Assembly (NCBI GenBank): GCA_040403315.1
Contig: JBBAKX010000001.1
Span: 310,001 to 374,000 of the forward strand
Length of the DNA: 64,000 bases
Reading direction: 5' to 3'
DNA from: CAMCXT01 sp040403315
Lineage (GTDB): Bacteria; Bacteroidota; Bacteroidia; M30B66
The translations under genes were made by a program, and so were the position numbers. Shown here in pieces: positions 44,668-54,462 of this stretch. A model generated the notes under the pieces. That model ran no database searches and was not told where the DNA came from. It saw only the letters and a program-made list of their open reading frames with translations. Positions within the stretch are counted from its first letter, which is position 1; every line of letters starts with the position of its first letter.

Positions 44668-47600
44668 TTATCTCCATAATGTTAGGTAGCCTTTGCGGGT
44701 TTCACTTTCCCCTTCAATCTGAATGAGGTAATAATACGTGCTTTCCGGCAGATTTTCACCAGTAAGAACCACGCCTCTGGTTGCGGTTCCATCCCAGTCG
44801 TTTAGATAGTTATCGTTCTCGTACACTAAGTTACCCCAGCGGTTGTAAACCTCGATGCTGACAGTCTTTCCATTGAGATTGTAAATTACAAATCGGTCGT
44901 TCGATCCATCTTGGTCTGGAGAGAATCCTTCAGGGATGAAAATATCGGATCCTCCACAAAGTGCAGAGTTATCATCGATCAAGGTGATGTTTAAGGTATC
45001 GATCACCGAACATGCACCATTTATCACTGTCAGCAATAAGCTGTTTACACCAGCTGCAAGATCGCTGAACTCCGGATTTAATCCAGCGGCACCGAGGATT
45101 GTTGCATTGCCATTCAAGACTGTCCAATTTGGTGTGCCTTGACCATCGATACTGATATTTTGAACAAATGGTTGTGCATCGTCGCAGATCGAAGTGTCGT
45201 TTCCTGCATCAATTTGAGGAGGTGCAAAAGAGGTTACGGTTACCGTATCGATGGAGATACAATTGCCGTTGGTGATGGTCCATACAAACTGATTTTCTCC
45301 CACAATTAATCCTGAAACCGCCGTAATTGGATTGTTCGGACTACTCAAACTTGCTCCTGCGTTCAGGCTTGTCCAAACGCCTGTTCCTGCTTGTGCAGAG
45401 TTGGCTTGAAGATCGGTGTTTAATCCGCATGCTGTTTGGTCTTCGCCGGCAAATGCTGGTGTTGCAGGTTCGTTCACATTGATCGTTACTGTATCGCTCA
45501 GGCTTTGCCCATCGAGGGTAACTGTCCACACGAAAGTGTTGCTTCCCACTTGAAGTGCGGTGACTTGTGTAACGCTATCTGTTGGATTTAAGACGGTACC
45601 ATTTCCAGAAATGATCGTCCAAATTCCCGAACCACTATCCGGCGGAGCTGAACCTGAAAGCGTGGTGAGGAAGAAGCAGATCGTTTGGTCAGGACCAGCG
45701 TCCACTGTGAAGGTTGGTGCACCCACAGTGATGAAGATAGTATCGTTCTGGCAACTTTCTGGAAGCGGGAATCCACTATCGCAAACCAAGACCACGATGG
45801 TGTCGATTCCTGTGAAACCGTCGTCTGGTGTGTAGGTGAAACTTCCATCTTCATTGATGGCGAATGTGCCGTTGTTCGGGCCGATCACTACGGCAGGATC
45901 GGCAGTGAGTGTTGTGCCTTCGATATCGCTGTCGTTGTCGAGCACGTTTCCAGTAACTTCTGTTCCAGGATTGGTGTTCACGAATTCATTTTCGATGGTT
46001 GGTGGATCATTGATTGGCTCAACGTTGATGATCAATGTGTCAACTCCACAGAGTTCCGGCAGTGGTATTCCTTGGTCGCAAACATTGATCAAGATTGTAT
46101 CAATACCGTAGTAATTGCTATCGGGCGTGTAAGTAAATGAACCATCTGGATTGATGTCAATCGTCCCGTTTGTTGGTCCGCTCAAAGGAACCGTATCCAC
46201 CACTAAAGTGGTGCCGTCCGGATCCGCATCATCCACCAAGAAAACACCCGAAATCGTCTCGTCTTCGTTCACGGTGAAAGTGTCGTTCGTGATGATTGGC
46301 GGTTCGTTGATCGTGTCGTTAACGAATAAAATCAAGGTGTCGGGAAGGCAAATTTCTGGCAGCGGGAATCCACTGTCACAAACCAAAATCACAACAGTAT
46401 CTTGACCAATAAACCCAGGGTTTGGCGTGTAGGTAAAGCTTCCATCAGGTTGGATATCGATAATTCCATTTGTAGCACCTAGCAACGGAATCGTATCTGC
46501 TGTGAGCGTGGTGCCCTCTGTATCGCTGTCGTTGTCTAAAATGTTTCCGGTAATCACCGAATCTTGTATGCCTGCAAATTGATCATCTTCAATTGTAGGA
46601 GGATCGTTGATTGGATTCACATTTATAACAAGGGTGTCGTTTCCACAAAGTGCAGGAAGAGGAATTCCACTGTCGCAAACCAAGACCACGATGGTGTCGG
46701 CGCCGTAGAAGTTTTCGTTCGGTGTGTATGTGAAGCTTCCGTCGCTGTTGAGGTTGATCGTTCCATTCGTTGGACCAACCAGCGGAACCGTATCCGCCGA
46801 TAGTGTTGTTCCATCAGGATCGATGTCGCCATTGTTGAGCACATTGCCTACTAGCACCGAATCTTCATCCACCGTTAAGGTGTCGTTTACAATGGTTGGT
46901 GGTGTATTGCAAGCGCGCGTGATGGTAACTTGATCGGTTGAGTCAGGACACCCACCGCCCAGAATGGTCCATTGGAATATGTTAGCGCCAGCGTTTAACT
47001 CCGTTACTGAGGTGTTTGCCAATGAACTATCAGCAAATATTCCAGCCCCCGAAACCACTGTCCAAACGCCCGTTCCGGCAGTTGGCGCTGAAGCATTCAG
47101 GGTAAATGTTGAATCACACAAGAGTTGGTCATCGCCTGCATTGGCAGTATCGCCTCTGCTGATGGTAATTTGGTCGCTTTCGTCAGGGCAACTTCCGTTG
47201 GTGATTCTCCATTCGAATACGTTGTTGCCCGTGTTAAGTCCTGTTACTGGGCTGTTCGGATTGTTTGGATCTGTAACTAGTGCATTTCCGGCCACTACGA
47301 TCCAGTTTCCAGTGCCCGCTCCCGGCGCGTTGGCGGTTAAAACCGCCTCCCCACTACACACCGAAAAATCATTTCCAGCAGTAGCTTCGTCAGGCGGTAA
47401 ACTTCGTGTAATGGTTACTTCATCGAAGGTTGCAGGACAAGAAACCGTTGCCGCAATGGTCCATCTGAACACATTGGCACCTGCGCCAAGACCTGTTACC
47501 GTGCTGGTCGGATTACCCGTATCTGCAATCGTACCGGATCCAGAAATCACTGTCCAAGCGCCGGTTCCTGTAGTCGGTTGAGCCGCTTGAAGCGATGCTG

Positions 47601-50600
47601 TATCGGCGCAAGCGCTTTGGTCGTCGCCGGCTGCTGCTACATCAGGTTGAGCCTCGCGGATAATTGTAAGCTCATCCACTGTTGGTGCGCAAGCCCCACT
47701 GGAAACGGTCCAAGAAAGCACGATTGTTCCTGTTGGGATGCCACTTACTGTTGTGTTAGGAGCTCCTGCATCGGCAAACGATCCACTTCCACTCACGATA
47801 GCCCAAGCACCAATTCCAATGGTTGGTGATGTAGCCGCAAGGGTAACTGTGGAGTCGCAAATATTGAGATCATCTCCTGCAACGGCTTGTGATGGCGGCT
47901 CAGAGCGCACAATGCTCATTTGGTCGTTTACAACACAAGATCCGCTGGTGATTGTCCATTGAAGCACTAAGGCTCCAACAGGAATATCGGTTACAGTGCT
48001 GTTTGGAAGATTTACATCCGCAATAGTGCCGCTGCCAGAAACAATCGACCATTCGCCCGTCCCTGCCGATGGTGCTGCGCCTGAAAGTGTAGTTGTGTCG
48101 GCACAAATACTTAAGTCGGGACCCGCATTTGGCGTGATTGGATTTTTAGAAACGTTGATGGTGAGACTGTCGCTCAGTGGCGCACAAGTGCCGTTTGATA
48201 TAGTCCACACCAATACATTGATTCCCGGATTTAGGTTGCTTACTTCGGCATTGGCTGCTGATGGATCACTAAAGCTTCCCGTTCCTGTGGTGAAGCTCCA
48301 GCTTCCCGCTCCAATGCTTGGAATATTGGCATTAAGAGCCACTTGCGTTCCGCAAATCGATGTGTCGTTTCCGGCTTCTGGAGACGATGGCGGTAACAAG
48401 TTGGTAACGGTCACTTCGTCTTCAGTTGACGGACAATTTCCGGTGGTAACCGTCCATTTGAATGCGTTTACACCATTACCAAGGCCATTTACCAAGGTGT
48501 TCGGATTGTTGATGTCGGCAAATGTTCCGCTTCCGCTCACAACTGTCCACAGGCCCGTTCCTGGGAAAGCATCAATAGCTTGTAATGTAACCGTGTCGCT
48601 CGAGCAAACGCTGAGGTCTGAACCAGCATTTGCGTTTACTGGAACTGAATCGCGCTGAACAATTACTTGGTCTGTGCTCGGCGGACAAACCCCGCTTGAG
48701 ATCGTCCACTGATAAACATTTACGCCAGTAGCGATGCCACTCACCAAGGTGCTTGGATTGTCGGAAGGTGTGAAAAAGCCATTTCCAGTAATCACCGACC
48801 AGCTGCCAGTTCCTGTTGTTGGCGTATTGGCAAGCAAGCTGATGGTATCGGAGCAAATCACCAGGTCGTTTCCGGCATTGGCTGTAGTTGGTGGAGTATT
48901 GATTGTGATCGTTACAACAGCAGAATCTGGTTCGCAACCAGCTGATGTAACCACCCAGCTCAGTACTGTACTTCCTGGTGTGAGGTTGGTGATCGGTGAG
49001 GTGTTCGATGTTTCATCTGCCAAGACACCTGAACCACTGAGGATATTCCAATTTCCAGTTCCACTGGTTGGTAGAATCGCATTAAGCGCGGTAGAATCGC
49101 TACAAATTGTTTGGTTCGAACCAGCATTTACAGGTCCTGGCGCTTGGTTGGTTGTGATGGTGATCTGATCAGTTTCCGCTGTACAACTTCCGTTGCTGAT
49201 TGTCCATGCAAGCACGGTGTTTCCAGCAGTTGTTCCACTCAGAACAGCGTTGTTCAAATTGCTGTCGCTGAGGCTTCCGCTTCCACTTACGATGCTCCAA
49301 ACTCCGTTTCCGATGTTCGGAATGTTTGCCGAAAGGCCGAATGTTTCACCAGCACAAATGTTTGCATCATCTCCAGCCAAAGCTGCATCAGGTGGCAAAC
49401 TGCGGGTGATCGTCACTTGGTCGAAAGCCACGCACGCACCGTTGGTAATTGTCCAACGCAGCACATTCGCGCCCGCTTGAAGATTCGTGATTGTTGAGGT
49501 AGGCGATGCCGGATTCGTAATGTTTCCATTTCCGCTGATGATTGACCAAACACCCGTTCCAACCACTGCTGCATCTGCCGAAAGTGTTGTATTGTCGGCA
49601 CAAACATCTTGGTCTGTTCCAGCTTCTGGCTGGATAGGATTTTCGTCCACATCAATTTCTACTGTATCTGAACTCGCCGGACAAGCGCCACTGGTGATCG
49701 TCCAGATGAGTTGATTCACTCCCGTCGCAAGCCCTGAAACTTGATCGTCAGGATCGTTCGCATTGGTAAATGTTGCCGATCCACTGCCAACGGTCCAAGT
49801 TCCTTGTCCAACAAGTGGCGTATTGGCATCGAGTAGGGCAGTGGTGGAGCAAATTTCTTGGTTGTTTCCGGCGTTTGCCGGGGAAGGCAGATCGCTTCGG
49901 GTGATGCTTACTTCATCGAAAGCAGCACATGTTCCGTTCGTGATCGTCCAACGGAAAACGCTGGTGCCTATTTGAATTCCTGTAACTGCGCTGCTCGCAC
50001 TGTTCGGATTCACAATGGTGCCGGTACCGCTTTCCAATGTCCAAACACCGTTTCCGGTGATCGGTGTATTTCCTGATAAGCTTGCATCAGCGGCACAAAT
50101 TTGTTGGTCAGATCCTCCATTTGGTGGTGTAACTGGCGCATCCACGACAAGGGTAAGTTGGTCGAATTCGGCAGGACAAACTCCATTTGTGATTGTCCAA
50201 ACCACTACAGTTGTTCCCGGCGAAAGTCCTGTAACGTTTGTATTTTCTGAGTTTTCATCTCCAAAAGTTGCTGCTCCGCTCACGACACTCCAAACGCCAG
50301 TTCCAACTGTTGGATCGTTGGCGTTAAGGTTAGCATTGTCGGCGCAGATGGTTTGGTTTGGGCCAGAAACAGCTTCCGATGGAGGCAGATCTCTCACGAT
50401 GCTCACCTGATCAATCGAAGCCGGACAAGTTCCATTGGAGATTGTGTAAGCAAATGTGTTGGTTCCAGCGCTAAGACCTGTGATGTTTGTGCTGGCATTG
50501 TTTGGAGAAACGATCGTTCCTGATCCAGCAACCAAGCTCCAGGTTCCTGTTCCTACTAAAGGAGAATTTCCTGTGAGTGAAGCTGCTGTAGCGCACACTT

Positions 50601-53600
50601 GCTGATCGTTTCCTGCAACGGCAGTTGTTGGTGCAGCATCGCGCTGAATGGTTACTTGATCAGAATTCGACGGACAAGCTCCATTGCTCACCGTAAAGGC
50701 AAAAGTATTGGCACCAATGCCCAATCCCGAAACAGTAGTTTGTGGATTTGTGGCATCTGCAAAAGTTCCGGTGCCAGATATAACCGTCCACAAGCCTGTT
50801 CCAACCAATGGTGTTTCCGCGGCAAGTGTTGCTGATTCAGAACAGATCGTTTGGTTCGTTCCTGCTTCCGCGGTGGAAGGATCTGCAAATCTGGTGATGC
50901 TTACTTGGTCGCTTTCAACAGTACAAACACCGTTGCTGATGGTCCACTGAAAGATATTTATCCCGGGCGAAAGCCCTGAAACATTCGTATTCGGAGCGCT
51001 TGCATCTGTAAATGTTCCTGTACCTGAAACCACACTCCACGAACCGCTTCCTTCAGCAGGCGTATTGGCGGATAATGAGGCCGATGTTCCGCAAATTTGT
51101 TGGTCGTTTCCTGCAACAGCATTGCTCGGTGCGATTAAGCGAGTAATCGAAACTGTATCAGCCGAAAGGCAAATTCCACCATTGGAGATAGTCCAGGCAA
51201 AAGTGCTTGTTCCAATGGCAATTCCTGTAACGGCGCTGGTGGCAGAGTTCGAATTCGTGATTGTTCCTGAGCCAGCGATCAAGGTCCAAGTGCCCGTTCC
51301 CGCGGTAGGAATGTTTCCTTCAAGCGCTGTGTTGGCTTCACAAATTGTTTGATCATCTCCGGCTGCAGCATCGGTTGGCGCAGCAATTTCGGTGATGTTG
51401 ATGTTCGCATTCACTGTGCATTGCGCATCGTCTTTTACAACAACGCTGTAGGTGCCGTTCTCTGCAGCTGCGATGGTTTCTCCTGTAAGTGTGTTGTTTG
51501 TCGGTGTGGTCCAAGTGTAAACAGCCGACGTTAATCCAGCAGTACTTGTGGCATTGATGGTGATGTTGCTGCTTCCGCCTTCGCAGAATGTCGCCGATGG
51601 AGGGGTAAATCCGCCGGTGGCTAGGTCTCCAAAAGGACAGCAATTTATGTTAGGAATGCTCACCACGTTATCGCCGAAATTACACTCAGGCAAGGTGCTT
51701 AAAGGAAATGCAAATGGAGGCGAAACGTTGCCTGCATCATTTAGAATAACGAAAAGGTTAAACGGTTTCGGAAGACTCAATATATCGAGTGTTACATTGA
51801 TGGTTTCCGTATCAGTAGGAAGCAGATCAAGCGTGGTGAGCACTGGTCCGCCGGTAGCAAAGATTTCTGTAGCTGTTCCATTGAATGGATTTCCGGCGTA
51901 AAAGCGAATCGGATAGCCATCTTCGGCAAGCCCGCCACTAAAGTTGGTAATTGTGAGGCTCAAATCGAACAAGGTGGAACCATCGCACGACGAATTATTG
52001 AGCGTAAGTGAAATGTCGGACGCAGGATAAATCGGGCAACCTTCCTGGGTTAAAAATGTTGATTGCGTAAGAAATGTATTGAATGGGCGGTTTTCGCTAC
52101 ATGTATAAAACGGACATGTTATGGTGCTCAACAATACCTGATGCCCTTGTTGTTGGATGGGAATGCTGAGGTTATTGTTGATGTTTACATTGTGGTAACT
52201 ATATTGGTTCCATATTGAACGACAAGGCGCCCAAGGCTGACCAACAGATTCGAAAACGTTTAATCGACCTAGTTGAATGCTCGATGTTTGACAAGAAACA
52301 CAGATCTCCGCTTGTCCATCACCATCCACATCGGCTACAACGGGCATTTCTGAACCTGTTCCTGAGCCGCAGGTATTTGTTCCAATGGTTACCGGAGTGC
52401 TACCTGAACCATCTATAATTCTTAATTGAGACTCATCGCGGTAAACCAATTCCTGTGTTCCGTCTTGGTTAAAGTCGAACATTGTGATTCCTGTAAATCC
52501 TGAAGCATCGGAAGTTGTGAGTGTCCACTTGTTTTGAAGTGTTGTGGTTCCATTGTAATCGAGTGCATATACGCGGCGCGACCTGGTTACACCAATTTCG
52601 GGCTGACAATCTTTGTCCATGTCGCCCACGAAAGGCACACCGATCCAGTTTCCGCCAGTATTTGGAAGACTCACTGTGGCAATCAAAACAGGCGTTCCGT
52701 TACCGGGATTCCACACATACAATTCACCTGTCGATCCTTCGGTTGCTACAATGAGATCTAGATTTCCATCAAGATCGATATCTGCGATCGATGTATACCC
52801 GTCGTTTTTTCCAGCGATGGTAATGGGTGTGATAGTGTTTCCGGCAGTACCAGCAGTATTCGTGATACTGATATTGTAAACAGTGTTTCCACAAGCAAGC
52901 TCAAGTCCCGGATCGTTGGTGAGGTTCGCAGCCACAGGATTGGCAACATCTCCGAATGCTTGTCGGGTCATCACCGATTGTCCGCCAGTGGCGCCTCCAT
53001 CTGCTAGTAAAACACCTGTTTCTGCATTAAACACTTGGTTGTAAATGTACACTTCGGCAATTCCATCGCTGTTGATATCAGCAATACCGATCGAGCTTCC
53101 GAAGCGCGCTGTGGTAGCGTTTCCGTATTGTGCATCCGACTTCCATTTAAGTGTACCATCATGTTCGTAACAAAATAGGAATCTACGGTCAGCAAGTGCA
53201 TTGTCGGGATGGTCCATCGCGGCAATGATGATTTCGCCAAACCCATCTCCATCAATATCTGCAATCGCCACTGGATTAGGGCCAACCCAAGCCATGAATG
53301 GTGTGGTGATCGTAAGCTCTGTTACGCCTGTAGCTCCGTTGATCACTAGCAAGTCTTTTGCTCTTCGTGGATCTCCAGTTTGGAGGCTATTGCTCGACAT
53401 GATCACCACTTCGGGCGTGTCGTCGTTGTCGATATCTGCCACCAAAGGCGTTTGGTAGATCGGCACAATCTCGGCGCTTGTCCACTGCGATTGGAAGGTA
53501 AGTGCCCCTCCAGGGATAGCAAATTCGCACGTTGGTTGGCAGAGCAGTGTTTGGTCGTCGCAAGGGCAATCGGGATCGAATACATCCACGAGGTTATCGC

Positions 53601-53721
53601 CATCATCGTCTATGCCATTGTCGCAAATTTCTTGTCCGAACGACTGGAAAGCGCTCATTAACAAGATAAATAGCGTGGCTAGGACCTTGGTTGCTTTGTG
53701 AAGAAAATAGTTGTGTTTCAT
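44668..53721 (-). CDS. Giant T9SS type-B adhesin with integrin-like propeller, ~21 modules and 4 cadherin-like repeats
   Basis: A 3017-residue exported protein. A signal peptide ends near AFQSFGQ. A Ca-binding motif, CDNGIDDDGDNLVDVFDPDC, follows. Residues about 75-520 contain seven FG-GAP/VCBS-type Ca sites (DIDNDDTPEV, DIDGDGFGEI, DINSDGIAEV, DIDLDGNLDL, DMDKDCQPEI, DFNQDGTQEL, DVDGDGQAEI), expected to form a beta propeller. A ~150-residue beta domain follows. Then come about 18 modules of the same Cys-paired kind as in the second adhesin, four cadherin-like tandem-95 repeats (each with DGSFTYTP), three more modules, and a type-B sorting domain (PEGFSPDQDGSNDRFVI, ending KGYLTLWR). It is the first gene of the adhesin unit. 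A surface adhesin role is likely; carbohydrate or protein ligand unknown. Confidence 0.9.
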   Translation of the reverse strand: MKHNYFLHKATKVLATLFILLMSAFQSFGQEICDNGIDDDGDNLVDVFDPDCPCDDQTLLCQPTCEFAIPGGALTFQSQWTSAEIVPIYQTPLVADIDNDDTPEVVIMSSNSLQTGDPRRAKDLLVINGATGVTELTITTPFMAWVGPNPVAIADIDGDGFGEIIIAAMDHPDNALADRRFLFCYEHDGTLKWKSDAQYGNATTARFGSSIGIADINSDGIAEVYIYNQVFNAETGVLLADGGATGGQSVMTRQAFGDVANPVAANLTNDPGLELACGNTVYNISITNTAGTAGNTITPITIAGKNDGYTSIADIDLDGNLDLIVATEGSTGELYVWNPGNGTPVLIATVSLPNTGGNWIGVPFVGDMDKDCQPEIGVTRSRRVYALDYNGTTTLQNKWTLTTSDASGFTGITMFDFNQDGTQELVYRDESQLRIIDGSGSTPVTIGTNTCGSGTGSEMPVVADVDGDGQAEICVSCQTSSIQLGRLNVFESVGQPWAPCRSIWNQYSYHNVNINNNLSIPIQQQGHQVLLSTITCPFYTCSENRPFNTFLTQSTFLTQEGCPIYPASDISLTLNNSSCDGSTLFDLSLTITNFSGGLAEDGYPIRFYAGNPFNGTATEIFATGGPVLTTLDLLPTDTETINVTLDILSLPKPFNLFVILNDAGNVSPPFAFPLSTLPECNFGDNVVSIPNINCCPFGDLATGGFTPPSATFCEGGSSNITINATSTAGLTSAVYTWTTPTNNTLTGETIAAAENGTYSVVVKDDAQCTVNANINITEIAAPTDAAAGDDQTICEANTALEGNIPTAGTGTWTLIAGSGTITNSNSATSAVTGIAIGTSTFAWTISNGGICLSADTVSITRLIAPSNAVAGNDQQICGTSASLSANTPAEGSGSWSVVSGTGTFTDASAPNTNVSGLSPGINIFQWTISNGVCTVESDQVSITRFADPSTAEAGTNQTICSESATLAAETPLVGTGLWTVISGTGTFADATNPQTTVSGLGIGANTFAFTVSNGACPSNSDQVTIQRDAAPTTAVAGNDQQVCATAASLTGNSPLVGTGTWSLVAGSGTIVSPNNASTNITGLSAGTNTFAYTISNGTCPASIDQVSIVRDLPPSEAVSGPNQTICADNANLNANDPTVGTGVWSVVSGAATFGDENSENTNVTGLSPGTTVVVWTITNGVCPAEFDQLTLVVDAPVTPPNGGSDQQICAADASLSGNTPITGNGVWTLESGTGTIVNPNSASSAVTGIQIGTSVFRWTITNGTCAAFDEVSITRSDLPSPANAGNNQEICSTTALLDANTPLVGQGTWTVGSGSATFTNANDPDDQVSGLATGVNQLIWTITSGACPASSDTVEIDVDENPIQPEAGTDQDVCADNTTLSADAAVVGTGVWSIISGNGNITNPASPTSTITNLQAGANVLRWTITNGACVAFDQVTITRSLPPDAALAGDDANICAGETFGLSANIPNIGNGVWSIVSGSGSLSDSNLNNAVLSGTTAGNTVLAWTISNGSCTAETDQITITTNQAPGPVNAGSNQTICSDSTALNAILPTSGTGNWNILSGSGVLADETSNTSPITNLTPGSTVLSWVVTSAGCEPDSAVVTITINTPPTTANAGNDLVICSDTISLLANTPTTGTGSWSVITGNGFFTPSDNPSTLVSGIATGVNVYQWTISSGVCPPSTDQVIVQRDSVPVNANAGSDLSVCSSDTVTLQAIDAFPGTGLWTVVSGSGTFADINNPNTLVNGLGNGVNAFKWTVTTGNCPSTEDEVTVTNLLPPSSPEAGNDTSICGTQVALNANIPSIGAGSWSFTTGTGSFSDPSAANAEVSNLNPGINVLVWTISNGTCAPLSDSLTINVSKNPITPNAGPDLSICADTTTLSGAAPSAGTGEWSIVSGSGTIADVNLPNSTVTDIPVGALVLQWTITSGSCVVNDQMSIVRSEPPSQAVAGDDLNICDSTVTLAATSPTIGIGAWAIVSGSGSFADAGAPNTTVSGIPTGTIVLSWTVSSGACAPTVDELTIIREAQPDVAAAGDDQSACADTASLQAAQPTTGTGAWTVISGSGTIADTGNPTSTVTGLGAGANVFRWTIAATVSCPATFDEVTITRSLPPDEATAGNDFSVCSGEAVLTANAPGAGTGNWIVVAGNALVTDPNNPNSPVTGLNTGNNVFEWRITNGSCPDESDQITISRGDTANAGDDQLLCDSTFTLNASAPTAGTGVWTVVSGAGIFADSSLANTSVTELNAGANIFQWTILGGGCPDSTDQVTITRACNTPPTIVNDTLTVDEDSVLVGNVLNNGDIDPDGTTLSADTVPLVGPTNGTINLNSDGSFTYTPNENFYGADTIVVLVCDSGIPLPALCGNDTLVINVNPINDPPTIEDDQFAGIQDSVITGNILDNDSDTEGTTLTADTIPLLGATNGIIDIQPDGSFTYTPNPGFIGQDTVVILVCDSGFPLPEICLPDTLILFVNDTINEPPIITNDTFTVNEDETISGVFLVDDADPDGTTLVVDTVPLSGPTNGTIDINPDGSFTYTPDSNYYGIDTILINVCDQGIPLPELCGVDTLIINVEPINDPPTIENEFVNTNPGTEVTGNVLDNDSDIEGTTLTADPAVVIGPNNGTFAINEDGSFTYTPDDGFTGIDTIVVLVCDSGFPLPESCQNDTIFITVGAPTFTVDAGPDQTICFFLTTLSGSAPPDSGSGIWTIISGNGTVLNPTDSVTQVTALQVGSNTFVWTVTLDGQSLSDTVTINVNEPATPAFAGEDQTACGLNTDLQANSAQAGTGVWTSLNAGASLSSPNNPITAVSGLIVGENQFVWTITNGNCISIDTVTVTSFAPPQIDAGNDTSICDDAQPFVQNISIDGQGTPNWTVLNGNATILGAAGLNPEFSDLAAGVNSLLLTVINGACSVIDTLNITLIDDNSALCGGSDIFIPEGFSPDQDGSNDRFVIYNLNGKTVSIEVYNRWGNLVYENDNYLNDWDGTATRGVVLTGENLPESTYYYLIQIEGESETRKGYLTLWR
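45715..46915 (-). repeat. Four tandem-95 (cadherin-like) repeats inside the first adhesin
   Basis: Four units of about 95 residues begin with NTPPTIVNDT, NDPPTIEDDQ, NEPPIITNDT and NDPPTIENEF and each contain GSFTYTP and VLVCDSGxPLP-like segments. At DNA level all share gtgtgtaggtgaa/gcttccatc-type blocks. The set interrupts the Cys-paired module array. Confidence 0.85.
46925..51400 (-). repeat. Array of ~18 Cys-paired modules in the 3017-aa adhesin
   Basis: Modules of about 80 residues, each with AG-x-[DN]-x-x-IC and a closing N-G-x-C, are in register across this stretch. Three more follow the tandem-95 insert (44990-45715). Bases 50938-50988 match 39961-40011 in the other adhesin gene with two differences in 51. 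Confidence 0.85.
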
Positions 53722-54462
53722 ACTTCAGCCTGCAATTTTCGCTGTTGCATATAGGGCAACAGCTCTGCACACTAAAGTTCTGTTGATTAGCAGCCTTTAA
53801 ATTGAAGGCTTAGTGTTTACTTGTTAAACGCTTGATGTTGAAAACAATGAGCAAATTGATGGGAGTTTCTTACAGCGGGTGTTGGGTACTAGGCACAAAG
53901 TAACTAGTAAAACGTATTACGTAATTCGTATAAAGTTGAGGGAATATACGATCGCTTTGTGTATTTAATCCGAAATACTCATTTTACCTCGATGCTGTTC
54001 CCTCTCTTGTGGAGAGGGCTAGGGAGAGGTTTAAGAAAGGAGATTGATTCGGGATGTTTAGAATAGACCAATTAGAATTAAAATATCCAGTTTAAGTTAG
54101 AAATTCCAACAAGGTCGCGACGCTGTTCCCACTCTTGTGGAGAGGGCTAGGGAGAGGTGTACAGATTAGTTTAAACTAAAACTATCAGGTTGAGCAAAAA
54201 CTCTATCAAGGTCGCGATGCTGTTCCCTCTCCAGTGGAGAGGGTTAGGGAGAGGTGTAAAGATTAGGCCAAGCTAAAAACTTTCAGGATGAGAGAAAACT
54301 TTATCAAGGTCGCGACGCTGTTCCCACTCTTGTGGAGAGGGCTAGGGAGAGGTGTACAGATTAGTTTAAACTAAAACTATCAGGTTGAGCAAATTTCCAA
54401 CAAGGTCGTGATGCTGTTCCTCTCCTGTGGAGAGGGTTAGGGAGAGGTTTTAAAACCCCCAA
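53722..54462. repeat. 741-base intergenic region with five palindromic repeats; four at ~97-bp spacing
   Basis: The right end of the interval between the 3017-aa adhesin and lon contains five copies of a unit with GGAGAGGGYTAGGGAGAGG (starts near 53991, 54111, 54208, 54306 and 54402). Starts of the last four are 97, 98 and 96 bases apart. Copies at 54111 and 54306 are identical over about 80 bases, including a perfect TTAGTTTAAACTAA palindrome. The left half (53722-53980) shows no gene, terminator or perfect TAnnTTTG. It may hold the promoter of the adhesin unit. Confidence 0.85.

Noticed and set aside
46964..48658. Long plus-strand open frames (205 and 220 codons) within the adhesin gene
   Set aside because: They are shadows of the repeat array read antisense; they repeat the module periodicity and have no start signal.
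53991..54449. CRISPR-like array
   Set aside because: Units are about 97 bp, the spacers are as similar as the repeats, and no cas gene is near.
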